Shown here: one piece after another, positions 8,990 through 18,394 of the stretch
Layout of the letters: each line of letters begins with the position of its first letter
How positions within the stretch are numbered: position 1 is the first letter of the stretch
The notes under the pieces: model-generated
The model's database searches: none
Told to the model about the DNA's origin: nothing
The model's input: the letters and a program-made list of their open reading frames with translations, nothing else
Origin: Clostridiales bacterium
GTDB taxonomy: Bacteria > Bacillota > Clostridia > Christensenellales > Aristaeellaceae
Assembly: GCA_015056205.1 (NCBI GenBank)
Contig: SVGS01000001.1
Coordinates: forward strand, 186,001 to 250,000
Reading direction: 5' to 3'
Length of the DNA stretch: 64,000 nt
Program-made: the position numbers and the translations under genes

Positions 8990-9555
8990 GTATTATCTTC
9001 CTTTAGCTGAAAGCGGCAGCTTTCCTCCGGAATGGCCAGATTGATAATCTGCAACTGCTTTTCGCAGGCATACCGAACAGTATACCAGGTTCCGCCTTTA
9101 AAAGAATAAAGATAGCAAAGGCACAAAGATGAATGATCCACCAGATATCGGTTTCGGGTCAGCATACATCCCTGATAATACCGCTCGCTTAAACAGATCG
9201 TCTGGTCAGCCTGTTTCCGGATTTCCTCATAACGTTTCCGATCGGCAGAAGTCCAGCGTGATGACTGATCCTGACAGGGAAATACAAGGATCAGCCGAAT
9301 ATCCGGAAGGACTGCGCGAAGTCGAAGCACCTCTTCAGCAGCAATGGTATCAAAACCCAGGGCAGCTCCGCACAGGTAATAGCGGATGCCTGCTTCAGCC
9401 GTACGGCAAATGGATTCATCTATCCCCTTTCGCAAAGAAGCCACCGTCGCCGGAGGAATCCGCCGATGTCCGGTAAAACACAGGGAAAGCTCAGGATGGA
9501 GGAGAAAATCATCCGAACGATCCGGAGCGGCCGTATTGCGCAATAAATCACACAT
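8881..9555 (-). CDS. SLOG-family (DUF1273/YpsA-like) protein
   Basis: A 224-residue protein with a DUF1273/SLOG Rossmann-like core: LCFTGHRRIP, the glycine-rich YYLCGAALGFDTIAAE, then LILVFPC and the DQTICLSERYYQGCMLTRNRYLVDHS segment. SLOG proteins are thought to bind nucleotide-like ligands; the function here is unknown. It starts 4 nt after the lepA stop and lacks a strong ribosome binding site, so it is probably translationally coupled. The last 36 residues run through the 5' end of hemW in another frame and look like a basic tail without family character, so the ancestral stop may have been lost. Confidence 0.72.
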   Translation of the reverse strand: MCDLLRNTAAPDRSDDFLLHPELSLCFTGHRRIPPATVASLRKGIDESICRTAEAGIRYYLCGAALGFDTIAAEEVLRLRAVLPDIRLILVFPCQDQSSRWTSADRKRYEEIRKQADQTICLSERYYQGCMLTRNRYLVDHSSLCLCYLYSFKGGTWYTVRYACEKQLQIINLAIPEESCRFQLKEDNTWNSTFIFRSAKRNAPIAILPPFPIRRKRWRLMLRR

Positions 9556-9559
9556 GGCC

Positions 9560-11359
9560 TTAATCCATTTTCAGAACAGCCAGAAATGCTTCACTGGGGA
9601 CCTGAACTGTTCCGAACTGGCGCATTCTTTTTTTGCCTTCCTTCTGCTTCTCCAGCAGCTTCTTTTTCCTTGTGATATCGCCGCCGTAGCATTTTGCCAG
9701 AACATCCTTGCGCATTGCCTTAACGGTTTCACGGGCGATCACCTTACTGCCGATTGCAGCCTGGATGGGGATTTCAAACATCTGTCTCGGTATAACATCC
9801 TTCAGCTTTTCCGCAATTCCGCGGCCGCGGGCATATGCTTTATCACGGTGAACAATAATACTGAACGCATCACATAAATCACCGTTCAGAAGAATATCCA
9901 GCTTTACCAGATCGCTTTCCCGATAATCCTTCAGTTCATAGTCAAAAGAAGCATATCCTTTGCTGCGGCTCTTGATCTGATCAAAAAAATCAAAAATAAT
10001 TTCATTCAGAGGGAGATCATAGTTTAATTTTACCCGGTTTCCCTCATATTGCATGTCGATAAATATCCCGCGTTTGTCCTGACACAGTTCCATCAGCGTT
10101 CCCACAGAATCCTGTGGAGTATAAATTGTCGCATGAACAAACGGTTCGCTCATGGAGGCGATTTCGGCAACTGGCGGCAGATTGGCAGGGTTGTCAATCA
10201 ACAGCTCCGTTCCGTCCGTTTTAATCACCTTGTAAATTACACTCGGAGCGGTTGTGACAAGATTAAGATCAAATTCCCGTTCCAGACGGGCGGATATGAT
10301 ATCCATATGGAGAAGCCCCAGGAAACCGCATCGAAATCCATATCCCAAAGCCACCGATGTCTCCGGCTCATACGACAGGGATGCATCGTTCATACGAAGC
10401 TTGTCCAGAGCGTCCTTTAACACCGGGTAATCCGCTCCGTCCGCAGGATAGATTCCGCAATAAACCATCGGAGTAACATGTCGATAGCCGGGCAGGGGAG
10501 CCGGCGCAGGGTTTTCTGCGTTTGTGATGGTATCACCAACACGGGTATCCCGAACATCTTTAATTGACGCGGAAACATATCCGACCTCTCCGGCCGAAAG
10601 GGAATCACACGGACGGTAACCGGGTGCAAATGTGCCTACTTCCACAACATCAAATTCGCTGCCCGTAGCCATCATCCGCATTCTCATTCCGGGACGGATG
10701 GTCCCTTCCTTGACGCGGATGAAGCAGATTGCTCCACGGTAATTGTCATAGAAAGCATCGAAAACCAAAGCCTGTAACGGCGCATCCGGATCTCCCTTCG
10801 GGGCCGGAATCTTCTGCGTGATAATCTCCAGAACGTCATCCACATTCAGTCCGGTTTTTGCCGATATGCACGGAGCGTCGGAAGCATCCAACCCGATTAC
10901 GTCTTCGATTTCCTGCCGTACCTCTTCAGGCCTTGCGGATGGCAGGTCAATTTTGTTGATTACCGGAATCGTTTCCAGGTTATGTTCCAGAGCCATGTAA
11001 ACGTTAGCCAGTGTCTGGGCTTCTATTCCCTGCGTCGCATCCACCACAAGCAAGGCGCCTTCGCAGGCGGCCAGAGCACGGCTGACTTCATAAGTAAAAT
11101 CCACATGACCGGGGGTATCGATCAGATTCAGCACATATTCCTGTCCGTCCCGGGCGCGATAAGTCATATGTACCGCTTTACTCTTGATGGTAATCCCGCG
11201 CTCCCGTTCAAGTTCCATACTGTCCAGGATCTGATCCATCATTTCCCGCTTTTCAAAGACACCGGTCTTTTCAAGAATCCGATCTGCCAGAGTGCTCTTG
11301 CCATGATCGATATGGGCTACAATACAGAAGTTTCGGATTCGTTCAATGGGATCCTTCAT
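9560..11359 (-). CDS. lepA: Elongation factor 4 (LepA), ribosome back-translocase GTPase
   Basis: A 599-residue translational GTPase. The G1 loop AHIDHGKST is at residues 15-23, followed by [18 protein letters not shown] and NKIDLPSA, then the EF-G-like domains and the LepA-specific C-terminal domain ending in [25 protein letters not shown]. Length and motif order are normal. ATG 11359 follows GGAGGAATAAACGGT. It sits 5 nt after plsY in the run der-plsY-lepA-SLOG-hemW. In Firmicutes lepA is frequently upstream of hemW, in agreement with the call. Confidence 0.97.
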   Translation of the reverse strand: MKDPIERIRNFCIVAHIDHGKSTLADRILEKTGVFEKREMMDQILDSMELERERGITIKSKAVHMTYRARDGQEYVLNLIDTPGHVDFTYEVSRALAACEGALLVVDATQGIEAQTLANVYMALEHNLETIPVINKIDLPSARPEEVRQEIEDVIGLDASDAPCISAKTGLNVDDVLEIITQKIPAPKGDPDAPLQALVFDAFYDNYRGAICFIRVKEGTIRPGMRMRMMATGSEFDVVEVGTFAPGYRPCDSLSAGEVGYVSASIKDVRDTRVGDTITNAENPAPAPLPGYRHVTPMVYCGIYPADGADYPVLKDALDKLRMNDASLSYEPETSVALGYGFRCGFLGLLHMDIISARLEREFDLNLVTTAPSVIYKVIKTDGTELLIDNPANLPPVAEIASMSEPFVHATIYTPQDSVGTLMELCQDKRGIFIDMQYEGNRVKLNYDLPLNEIIFDFFDQIKSRSKGYASFDYELKDYRESDLVKLDILLNGDLCDAFSIIVHRDKAYARGRGIAEKLKDVIPRQMFEIPIQAAIGSKVIARETVKAMRKDVLAKCYGGDITRKKKLLEKQKEGKKRMRQFGTVQVPSEAFLAVLKMD

Positions 11360-11364
11360 ACCGT

Positions 11365-11991
11365 TTATTCCTCCGGTTTAGCCGCCGGGCCCTTTCCCAG
11401 CTTGTTTTCCGTGCCGTTCAGAAGACGCTGAATATTGGATCGGTGACGGTATATGCACATTGCAGCCATAAAGATACTCCATGCGATAATCCACAGATTA
11501 CCCTGACTGTAAAACACTGATACAATCACAGCATACAGGGTTACCAGAACCATGCTGCCAAGGGAAATCCATTTCGTAAGCGCGATAACTGCCAGCGTAA
11601 CCGCCATACAGATCAATGCAGGAACCGGAAAACACCACAGCATAACGCCGGTTGTGGTTGAAACACCTTTTCCGCCTTTAAACTGATAAAACACAGGCCA
11701 GTTATGTCCGACGACAGCAAAGAGCCCGGCCAGAAGTGCCGCTGAATGATCTCCGGTAACAGCTTCGGCCAGAAGGCAGGAGATCACGCCTTTCAGCAGA
11801 TCTCCCAGGAAAGTGATTATTCCATATTTCCAGCCCATTGTTCGCTGAACATTGCTCGCGCCGGTATTCTTACTGCCTACCGTTCTCAGATCCGGACCGT
11901 GGAACCATCGGGCAGTCAAAAGACCTACTGAAACCGATCCCAGTAGATAGGCCGCAATACAGCATAGCACCAGAAGAAACGGATGGTTCAT
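11365..11991 (-). CDS. plsY: Acyl-phosphate:glycerol-3-phosphate acyltransferase PlsY
   Basis: A 208-residue polytopic membrane enzyme that acylates glycerol-3-phosphate in the first step of phospholipid synthesis. Conserved loops are visible: [14 protein letters not shown], the [15 protein letters not shown] segment, [26 protein letters not shown], and a C-terminal [20 protein letters not shown]. About five hydrophobic segments are present. The ATG overlaps the der stop codon (ATGA), so the two are translationally coupled. The N-terminus is somewhat divergent, but the GHNWPVF-KGGKG block is diagnostic. Confidence 0.95.
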   Translation of the reverse strand: MNHPFLLVLCCIAAYLLGSVSVGLLTARWFHGPDLRTVGSKNTGASNVQRTMGWKYGIITFLGDLLKGVISCLLAEAVTGDHSAALLAGLFAVVGHNWPVFYQFKGGKGVSTTTGVMLWCFPVPALICMAVTLAVIALTKWISLGSMVLVTLYAVIVSVFYSQGNLWIIAWSIFMAAMCIYRHRSNIQRLLNGTENKLGKGPAAKPEE

Positions 11992-13334
11992 TGTTTATCC
12001 CTCTTTCTTTCACGTAATATGAAATGTATCGGAGTGCCGGAAAAATCAAAGGTTTTCCGGAAATAGTTTTCCAGATAACGTTCATAGGAAAAATTAATCA
12101 GTTCAGGATCATTGACAAACAGAATAAATGTCGGCGGCTGGACAGAACCCTGTGTAGCATAGTAAATCTTCAGACGCCGTCCGCCCTGCATGGGGGGCTG
12201 GAGATGATCCGTTGCATCGTTCACAACATCATTTAACAAGCCTGTGGTGATTCTCCCGGTTGCAGAAGCATAAACCGATAAAACCTGAGGAAGGATCGTC
12301 TGAATGCGCTGTCCCGTAACCGCGGACACAAACAGGACAGGCGCATAATCCAGAAATTTCAGTCCAGAAAGAATTTCCTTCCGTGTTTTTTCCAGCGTAC
12401 CGGTTTCTTTTTCAGGAAGATCCCATTTATTCAGTACGATAACGACCGCTTTTCCTTCCTCATGAATAATACCGGCAATTTTGGTATCCTGTTCCGTTAC
12501 CCCGTCCTCAGCGTCGAGAACGAGCAAGGCAACATCGCAGCGCCGGATTGCGGCGATGGAACGAAGAACGCTGTATCGCTCGAGAGAATGATCCTCGATT
12601 GCCCTTTTCCGACGGATCCCTGCCGTATCGATAATATTAAAGCGGGTTCCGTCGTCCAGAACCAGTTCTGAATCAATCGCATCTCTGGTCGTTCCCGGAA
12701 GATCGGATACCATCGTGCGCTTGATTCCAAGCAGACGGTTGGTCAGACTGCTTTTCCCAACATTCGGACGTCCGACAATTGCCAGATGGATGGGGGATAT
12801 CTGCGGATCTTCTTCCTTGTCAGATTCTTCTGACTTCGGAAAAAAGCTGACAATCCGATCCAGCAGGTCCCCGAAGCCAAGCATATTGGAACTGCTGATT
12901 CCAATCGGATCACCGAGTCCCAGCTCATAGAATTCATACATCTGTTCATCCAGAGAAATGCAGTCGATTTTGTTAACAACCAGTAAAACATGTTTACCGG
13001 TACGGCGAAGCATATTGCCGATCTCCCGGTCATCATCCGTCAGGCCGTCTCTGCCATCGGTAAAAAAGCAGATTACATCAGCGGTATCCATGGCAATCTG
13101 TGCCTGTTCCCGCATCTGAGAAAGGAGGACGTCCTCGCTGGACGGATCAATTCCGCCGGTATCCACGAGCGTGAACGTGTAATTTAACCATTCCACATCC
13201 GCCGTAATCCTGTCCCGGGTAACACCGGGAATATCCTCCACGATGCTGACGCGGTGACCAGCCATTTTGTTAAAGAAAGTGGATTTCCCCACATTGGGAC
13301 GACCCACGATGGCCACAAGAGGTTTTTTCTTCAT
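11988..13334 (-). CDS. der: Ribosome assembly GTPase Der (EngA)
   Basis: A 448-residue protein with two consecutive GTPase domains, each starting with GRPNVGKS(T/S) (near residues 11 and 190), each with DTGGI or DTAGI and NK(I/W)D motifs, followed by the C-terminal KH-like domain. It acts in 50S subunit maturation. ATG 13334 has GGAGGATAAGCC upstream. It is followed by plsY with a 4-base overlap. Between the G domains there is an acidic linker (EESDKEEDPQ). Confidence 0.97.
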   Translation of the reverse strand: MKKKPLVAIVGRPNVGKSTFFNKMAGHRVSIVEDIPGVTRDRITADVEWLNYTFTLVDTGGIDPSSEDVLLSQMREQAQIAMDTADVICFFTDGRDGLTDDDREIGNMLRRTGKHVLLVVNKIDCISLDEQMYEFYELGLGDPIGISSSNMLGFGDLLDRIVSFFPKSEESDKEEDPQISPIHLAIVGRPNVGKSSLTNRLLGIKRTMVSDLPGTTRDAIDSELVLDDGTRFNIIDTAGIRRKRAIEDHSLERYSVLRSIAAIRRCDVALLVLDAEDGVTEQDTKIAGIIHEEGKAVVIVLNKWDLPEKETGTLEKTRKEILSGLKFLDYAPVLFVSAVTGQRIQTILPQVLSVYASATGRITTGLLNDVVNDATDHLQPPMQGGRRLKIYYATQGSVQPPTFILFVNDPELINFSYERYLENYFRKTFDFSGTPIHFILRERKRDKQ

Positions 13335-13375
13335 GGCTTATCCTCCAATTTCGAATCCTGGTCCTTACCGGCTGT

Positions 13376-14683
13376 TCATCCGTCCAGACCATACAAGGCA
13401 CTCAAAAAAGCCTCACCCGTATTGGAAACGACGCGAATCGGCTTTCCAAGCGCATCCTGAACATCCTGAATCGTCAGATCATCCAGAAAACAGTCCTGAT
13501 TTTCCCGCAGCATGTTGGAGGATATCAGAATTTCGTCGCATTCCGCCCCCTGTAAACTGTCGATCAAATCACGGCCAACCAGCAGGCCGGTAACTGTCAC
13601 GGATTCCCCGAAAAAACGGTTGATGATCGGACGAACCTCTACCGTTGTTCCCTCCGGAGCATATTTTTCAGCCAGTTCCCGGATTACCGGGAAAGCGGAG
13701 ACTCCTGTGGGAATCAGCAGTTTTCTGCGCCCGTAACCGGAGGGCGGAGTCAATTCCTCAAACGCGGCAGCGCATTCTTCTGACAGCAGCCGAAGCATTC
13801 CCACTCCGTTTTCAATTTGCGGATATCCTTCATAGAATGAGTCCTCCGGTATTTTTCTTCCGCTCAGGCAATAGAACTCATCGGATGCAAAGACAAAGCG
13901 CGTGCCGATCTCCCGCAAATACCGTTCCTGAAACGGATCCAGAAAATCCAGCAAATCTCCCGCGGTTTTCGCATTAAAAGGCCGAAGCGGGGTCAGCCCC
14001 TTTCTGTGCATGGTCAGCCCAACAGGAACAATCGCAAGGGATAATGCGGCGGGAACAAGATTTCTCAGATCCTGGATGGTTTTCCGGAGGACTTCTCCGT
14101 CGTTTTCTCCCGGACAGAGAACTACCTGTGTGTGAAACTGCAGGCCATGCGCCTTCAGCTGAATCAACCGGTCCATCAGCTGATCCGCATTCGGATTTCT
14201 CATCAGTTTCAGGCGAACGGCCGGATCGGTTGCATGGACAGAAATATAAAGCGGGGAAGCTTTTCTGCGGATAATTCTGGAAAATTCCTGATCGTCAATA
14301 TTGGTCAGGGTGATATAATTGCCCATCATCAGACTTAGCCGCCAGTCGTCATCCTTGACATAGAGCGAATCGCGCATACGGCAGGGCATCTGGTCAATAA
14401 AGCAAAAAGTGCAATGATTCCTGCAGGGACGTGGCTTCATCAGGGCAGTTTCGTCCAGCACAAGGCCGAGAGGTTCCCATTCTTCCTTCCGGAGAAGGAC
14501 GCTTTTCCGTTTTCCGTCCGGAAGGGTCAGTTCCATTCGGACGCGTGAAACAGCGGAAAGCGCCTGATAATCAATCTCGTCCAGCACCGGTTCCCCGTTC
14601 ATCTGTTCGACCCGCCAGCCGGCCTGAATTCCAGCACGATCAGCCGGAGAACCTGAAACAACCTCTAAAATGCTGATGGACAC
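13376..14683 (-). CDS. DUF512 radical SAM protein with N-terminal PDZ-like domain
   Basis: A 435-residue protein of the TIGR03279/DUF512 type. Residues 1-65 form a PDZ-like domain (SGSPADRAGIQAGWRVEQMNGEPV), C87, C91 and C94 (CRNHCTFC) form the radical SAM cluster site, and the C-terminal DUF512 domain follows. The substrate is unknown; the gene is often next to der, as here. It starts at a GTG (14683) with AAGGAG 11 nt upstream. It opens the minus-strand run that continues to hemW, with the strong promoter at 14716-14744. Confidence 0.88.
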   Translation of the reverse strand: MSISILEVVSGSPADRAGIQAGWRVEQMNGEPVLDEIDYQALSAVSRVRMELTLPDGKRKSVLLRKEEWEPLGLVLDETALMKPRPCRNHCTFCFIDQMPCRMRDSLYVKDDDWRLSLMMGNYITLTNIDDQEFSRIIRRKASPLYISVHATDPAVRLKLMRNPNADQLMDRLIQLKAHGLQFHTQVVLCPGENDGEVLRKTIQDLRNLVPAALSLAIVPVGLTMHRKGLTPLRPFNAKTAGDLLDFLDPFQERYLREIGTRFVFASDEFYCLSGRKIPEDSFYEGYPQIENGVGMLRLLSEECAAAFEELTPPSGYGRRKLLIPTGVSAFPVIRELAEKYAPEGTTVEVRPIINRFFGESVTVTGLLVGRDLIDSLQGAECDEILISSNMLRENQDCFLDDLTIQDVQDALGKPIRVVSNTGEAFLSALYGLDG

Positions 14684-14715
14684 CCGCCTGCACGCTCCTT
14701 GCTAAAGTCTGTTTT

Positions 14716-14744
14716 ATTATGATGTTTTCCGGCTGTATTGTCAA
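14716..14744 (-). promoter_or_regulatory. Sigma-A promoter of the DUF512-der-plsY-lepA-hemW run
   Basis: On the minus strand TTGACA (14739-14744), 17 bp, then CATAAT (14716-14721). The start point would be near 14709, about 25 nt before the GTG start. Confidence 0.78.
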
Positions 14745-14764
14745 GGAAAAGCCCGGGAACCGCC

Positions 14765-14793
14765 TTGCACTTTTTCCGCCATAATGGTATCAT
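14765..14793 (+). promoter_or_regulatory. Possible promoter of the orphan mreB paralogue
   Basis: TTGCAC (14765-14770), 17 bp, TATCAT (14788-14793). The -35 box is a poor match and the -10 box matches 5 of 6 positions. Confidence 0.45.
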
Positions 14794-14839
14794 GCACAGA
14801 GTCTGTATGACTCAGGAATTCAGAGGTTCAGGAGGAAAC

Positions 14840-15847
14840 ATGGCACAGGCAAACGATATCGCCATTGATTTGGGTACGTCCAATGTAGTGATCTATATGA
14901 AGGGGAAGGGGATCGTTTTTCGAGAACCCGCCGCTGTTGCTCTGGATCGCAACACACAAAATATTATCGCTTTCGGTTCAGAAGCTCACAGAATGACAGG
15001 ACGGGTCCCGGCCAATATTGAAATCATTCGTCCTCTGGCTCAGGGTACGATGGCTGATTTTGAACTGACCAATGCCATGCTCCGTTATGACATCGCCAGC
15101 GTGATCGGCCGGCATTTTCTCTCCAGGCCAAGAGCTGTGATGGCTGTTCCCGCCGGGATTAAAGACATGGAAAAAAAGGCGTTGATCAGTGCGATGTTCG
15201 ATGCGGGAATTCGCCGTACACAGCTTCTGGATAAGAACGTGGCTGCCGCACTCGGCGCTCAGCTGAATTTTCTGGGACCGTACGGATGTATGAATGTGGA
15301 TATCGGGGCCGGAAGCACGGATATGGCAGTTCTGTACAACGGATCGGTCTCTGTCGTCAGCTCTGTTCGCATCGGAGGTGATCATCTGGATGAGGCCATT
15401 ATCCGGTATCTCAGGAAAAAATATAATCTTCTGATCGGCGAACGTACAGCCGAGCAGGTTAAAATCTCCCTGGGGGGCGCGGTTCAGCGGGATCCGGTGA
15501 TTCATATGGATGTCACCGGACGCAATCTTCTTTCAGGCCTTCCCAAAACGATGGATATTCACTCTGATGAGATTTATGAAGCGCTGATTGAGAACGTTAA
15601 CGATCTGATTGAAGGAATGCAGCTGATCATAGAAAGAACTCCGCCTCAGTTTGCGTCTGACATCTTTGAAGGGGGAGTGACGCTGACCGGAGGCGGAGCC
15701 TGCCTGTATGGTATTTCAGAAGCTGTCGAAAGCGTCCTCAGGATTCCATGCCGTGTAGCGGAGGATGCCCGTGACTGCATTGCACTTGGATGCGCCCGCG
15801 TGCTGAACGAACCGGCTCAGATGCGCAGCCTGGTCAGCAGCCTGTAA
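14840..15847 (+). CDS. MreB/Mbl-like rod-shape actin homologue (orphan paralogue)
   Basis: A 335-residue bacterial actin. The phosphate-1 loop IAIDLGTSNVVIYMKGKG is at the N-terminus, followed by EPAAVALDR, the VDIGAGSTDMAVL phosphate-2 loop, and the adenosine motif LTGGGACLYGI. It should form membrane-associated filaments that organise cell-wall synthesis. The start at ATG 14840 is fixed by a perfect AGGAGG 5 nt upstream; the frame is open further 5' but without a site. It stands alone between divergent and convergent neighbours, separate from the mreB at 20805, so it is probably an Mbl or MreBH-type second filament protein (inference). Confidence 0.92.
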   Translation: MAQANDIAIDLGTSNVVIYMKGKGIVFREPAAVALDRNTQNIIAFGSEAHRMTGRVPANIEIIRPLAQGTMADFELTNAMLRYDIASVIGRHFLSRPRAVMAVPAGIKDMEKKALISAMFDAGIRRTQLLDKNVAAALGAQLNFLGPYGCMNVDIGAGSTDMAVLYNGSVSVVSSVRIGGDHLDEAIIRYLRKKYNLLIGERTAEQVKISLGGAVQRDPVIHMDVTGRNLLSGLPKTMDIHSDEIYEALIENVNDLIEGMQLIIERTPPQFASDIFEGGVTLTGGGACLYGISEAVESVLRIPCRVAEDARDCIALGCARVLNEPAQMRSLVSSL

Positions 15848-15856
15848 AAGACCGGA

Positions 15857-18394
15857 TTATGGATTCCCGCTGAGATTCCGGCTGTCTCCGGCCGTATCGA
15901 TACCTCCGGCTCCCTTAAGCCCCAGACGCTCCGCAGCCTCTTCCCGCATCTTGTATTTCAGAATCTTTCCGGCGGCATTCATGGGGAACGACCGGACAAA
16001 TTCAATATACTGCGGTACTTTATGCCTGGCCATGTGGCCCCGGATAAATTCTGTCATTTCCTCTTTCGTAATGCTTTGCCCATCCTTCAGAATGATACAG
16101 GCCATCACCGCTTCTCCGTATCTCGCGTCCGGCACACCGATTACCTGGACATCCTGAACCGCAGGATGCGTATAAATGAATTCTTCAATTTCCCGGGGAT
16201 AGATGTTTTCACCGCCCCGGATGATCATGTCTTTAATCCGTCCGGTAATTAAAAAGGTGCCGTCCGGATTCCGCCTGGCCAGATCACCGCTGTGCAGCCA
16301 TCCGTTCTCATCAATCGCAGCGCTGGTTGCTTCGGGCATTTTATAATAGCCCTTCATAATATGATATCCCCTGGAACAAAACTCTCCGTCCTGTCCATCG
16401 GGCAGTTCTTCTCCGGTTTCCGGATCAATAATTTTGCACTGCACATGCGGGAAAGCATATCCCACAGTCTCCGTGCGAAGCTCCAGCGGATCGGTCCAGG
16501 CGCTCATCGTGCTTCCCGGAGAAGATTCAGTCTGGCCATATACGCTTACGATCCCACGCATATTCATTTCATCCGGCTGTGCCGCTCTTTTCATCAGTTC
16601 AGGCGGACATCCCGAACCTGCCATAATGCCTGTGCGCATATAGGAAAAATCAGTTTTCCTGTAATCCTCATGGTTGAACATGGCAATAAACATGGTCGGA
16701 ACACCGTGAAAACAGGTGATTTTTTCCTGATTGATGCAGGCCAGAGAATTCTTTGCTGAAAAATAAGGCATCGGACACAGCGTGGATCCATGGGTCATGG
16801 CGGCGGTCATGGCCAGTACCATTCCAAAGCAATGGAACATCGGAACCTGAATCATCATTCTGTCTGCAGTGGATAATCCCATCCGGTCTCCGATGCATTT
16901 CCCATCGTTTACCACATTATAATGAGTCAGCATCACGCCTTTGGGGAAACCGGTCGTCCCGCTGGTATACTGCATATTGCAGACATCATCAGGCCGAACC
17001 TTTGCAAGATATCCTTTCAGCGTCTCGTCCGATACGGCATCGGATCGGTGCATGGCTTCTTCAAACGTCAGGCAGCCTGTCTGACGGTATCCGACCGTGA
17101 TGACATTTCTCAGGAACGGCAGTCTTTTGCAGTGCAGCGGCTGACCTGCTTCAGTTTCTCTGATTTCCGGACAGAGCTCATTGATGATGCTTCGGTAATC
17201 GCTGTCCAGGGCATTTTCAATCATCACAAGCGTATGGGTGTCGCTCTGACGTAAAAGGTACTCGGCTTCGTGAATTTTATAGGCCGTATTCATGGTTACA
17301 AGCACAGCGCCGATTCTGACCGTCGCCCAGAATGTCAGATACCATGCCGGGATATTGGTAGCCCAGATGGCAACTTTTGTTCCCGCCTTAACACCCATGG
17401 CAATCAGGCTTCTGGAAAGGCGGTTGACATCCTCCAGAAATTCAGCATAAGTGCGCGTATAGTCCAATGTGGTATATTTGAAAGCATACTGATCCGGAAA
17501 TTCCTCCACGAGCCGGTCCAGAACGCCTCCGAAGGTCAGATCGATCAGTTCATCCTTTTTCCAGATATATTTCCCGCTTCCGTCATGATTGAAGTAGAGA
17601 TTTTTCTTTTTTCCTCTCGGATTCTCAAAGCTGTTCATGTAATTCAGGAAATGGCTGAAAATGATCTCCCGATCCTGCAGCTCATCCATCCATTCGGGCT
17701 TCCATTCAAGAGATATGAAACCGTCATAGTCAATAGAATACAAAGCATTCATAAATTCCCGGACGGGAAGTGTCCCCTCACCGATCAGGTTATAGCTTTT
17801 GTCGTCATTTGAATCACGCAAATGCACATGACGCACGTATCCGCCAAGATTTCGGATCGTTGTATCGGGCTTTTCATTGAAATCCCGGTAAGGATGATGA
17901 ATATCCCAGAGGCAGGCCAGATCATCGCATGCATACCATTCAAGAATGGACCTGAGCCGCTGGGTATCCGCATAGATTCCGACAGTCTTGATCAGGACAC
18001 AGATTTTCTTTTCACGGGCAACGGACAGAATCCAGTTCAGGTTTTCTTTAATCTGGTTTTCGTTATCCGTAAGAACACTCAGAGCAAAACAGGGAACACG
18101 GAAAGCGGACGCGGTATCCAGGGATGTCTGTATTTTCGCCCTGTCAGAGAGTGAGAAGGGTAGTCCGGGATCCACGCTCGTATCCAAACAGGGTATCTGT
18201 AAATGCCGGTCCCGAAGTGCCCGAATGGTTTCATTCTGCTGGAACGGATGAAAAGCTCCCCCGTTTTCAAGCCAGGAGTTCATACGATGCAGATTATACA
18301 CTTCAATTCCCTGAAACCCCAAATCTGACGCATCGTTCATCTGCTGATCCCAGCCGCATTTTTCCCATCCGCGTGTTGAAAAAGAAAGCTTCAT
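15857..18394 (-). CDS. Fusion: TIM-barrel sugar isomerase/epimerase-like domain plus AMP-forming acyl-CoA ligase
   Basis: One 845-residue reading frame joins two enzymes. Residues 1 to about 270 form an AP-endonuclease-2-type TIM barrel (LGFQGIEVYNLH, LWDIHHPYRDF, VRHVHLRDS, GEGTLPVREF, ISLEWKPEW), the fold of sugar isomerases and inosose dehydratases. Residues of about 295-830 are a FadD-like adenylate-forming ligase with the P-loop YTSGTTGFPKG, YGQTESSPG, the WLHSGDLARRN hinge region and the catalytic lysine in NAAGKILKYKMRE. It overlaps the preceding LeuA-like gene by 4 bases (ATGA). AGGAGG precedes the start. The substrates of both halves are unknown. Confidence 0.9.
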   Translation of the reverse strand: MKLSFSTRGWEKCGWDQQMNDASDLGFQGIEVYNLHRMNSWLENGGAFHPFQQNETIRALRDRHLQIPCLDTSVDPGLPFSLSDRAKIQTSLDTASAFRVPCFALSVLTDNENQIKENLNWILSVAREKKICVLIKTVGIYADTQRLRSILEWYACDDLACLWDIHHPYRDFNEKPDTTIRNLGGYVRHVHLRDSNDDKSYNLIGEGTLPVREFMNALYSIDYDGFISLEWKPEWMDELQDREIIFSHFLNYMNSFENPRGKKKNLYFNHDGSGKYIWKKDELIDLTFGGVLDRLVEEFPDQYAFKYTTLDYTRTYAEFLEDVNRLSRSLIAMGVKAGTKVAIWATNIPAWYLTFWATVRIGAVLVTMNTAYKIHEAEYLLRQSDTHTLVMIENALDSDYRSIINELCPEIRETEAGQPLHCKRLPFLRNVITVGYRQTGCLTFEEAMHRSDAVSDETLKGYLAKVRPDDVCNMQYTSGTTGFPKGVMLTHYNVVNDGKCIGDRMGLSTADRMMIQVPMFHCFGMVLAMTAAMTHGSTLCPMPYFSAKNSLACINQEKITCFHGVPTMFIAMFNHEDYRKTDFSYMRTGIMAGSGCPPELMKRAAQPDEMNMRGIVSVYGQTESSPGSTMSAWTDPLELRTETVGYAFPHVQCKIIDPETGEELPDGQDGEFCSRGYHIMKGYYKMPEATSAAIDENGWLHSGDLARRNPDGTFLITGRIKDMIIRGGENIYPREIEEFIYTHPAVQDVQVIGVPDARYGEAVMACIILKDGQSITKEEMTEFIRGHMARHKVPQYIEFVRSFPMNAAGKILKYKMREEAAERLGLKGAGGIDTAGDSRNLSGNP

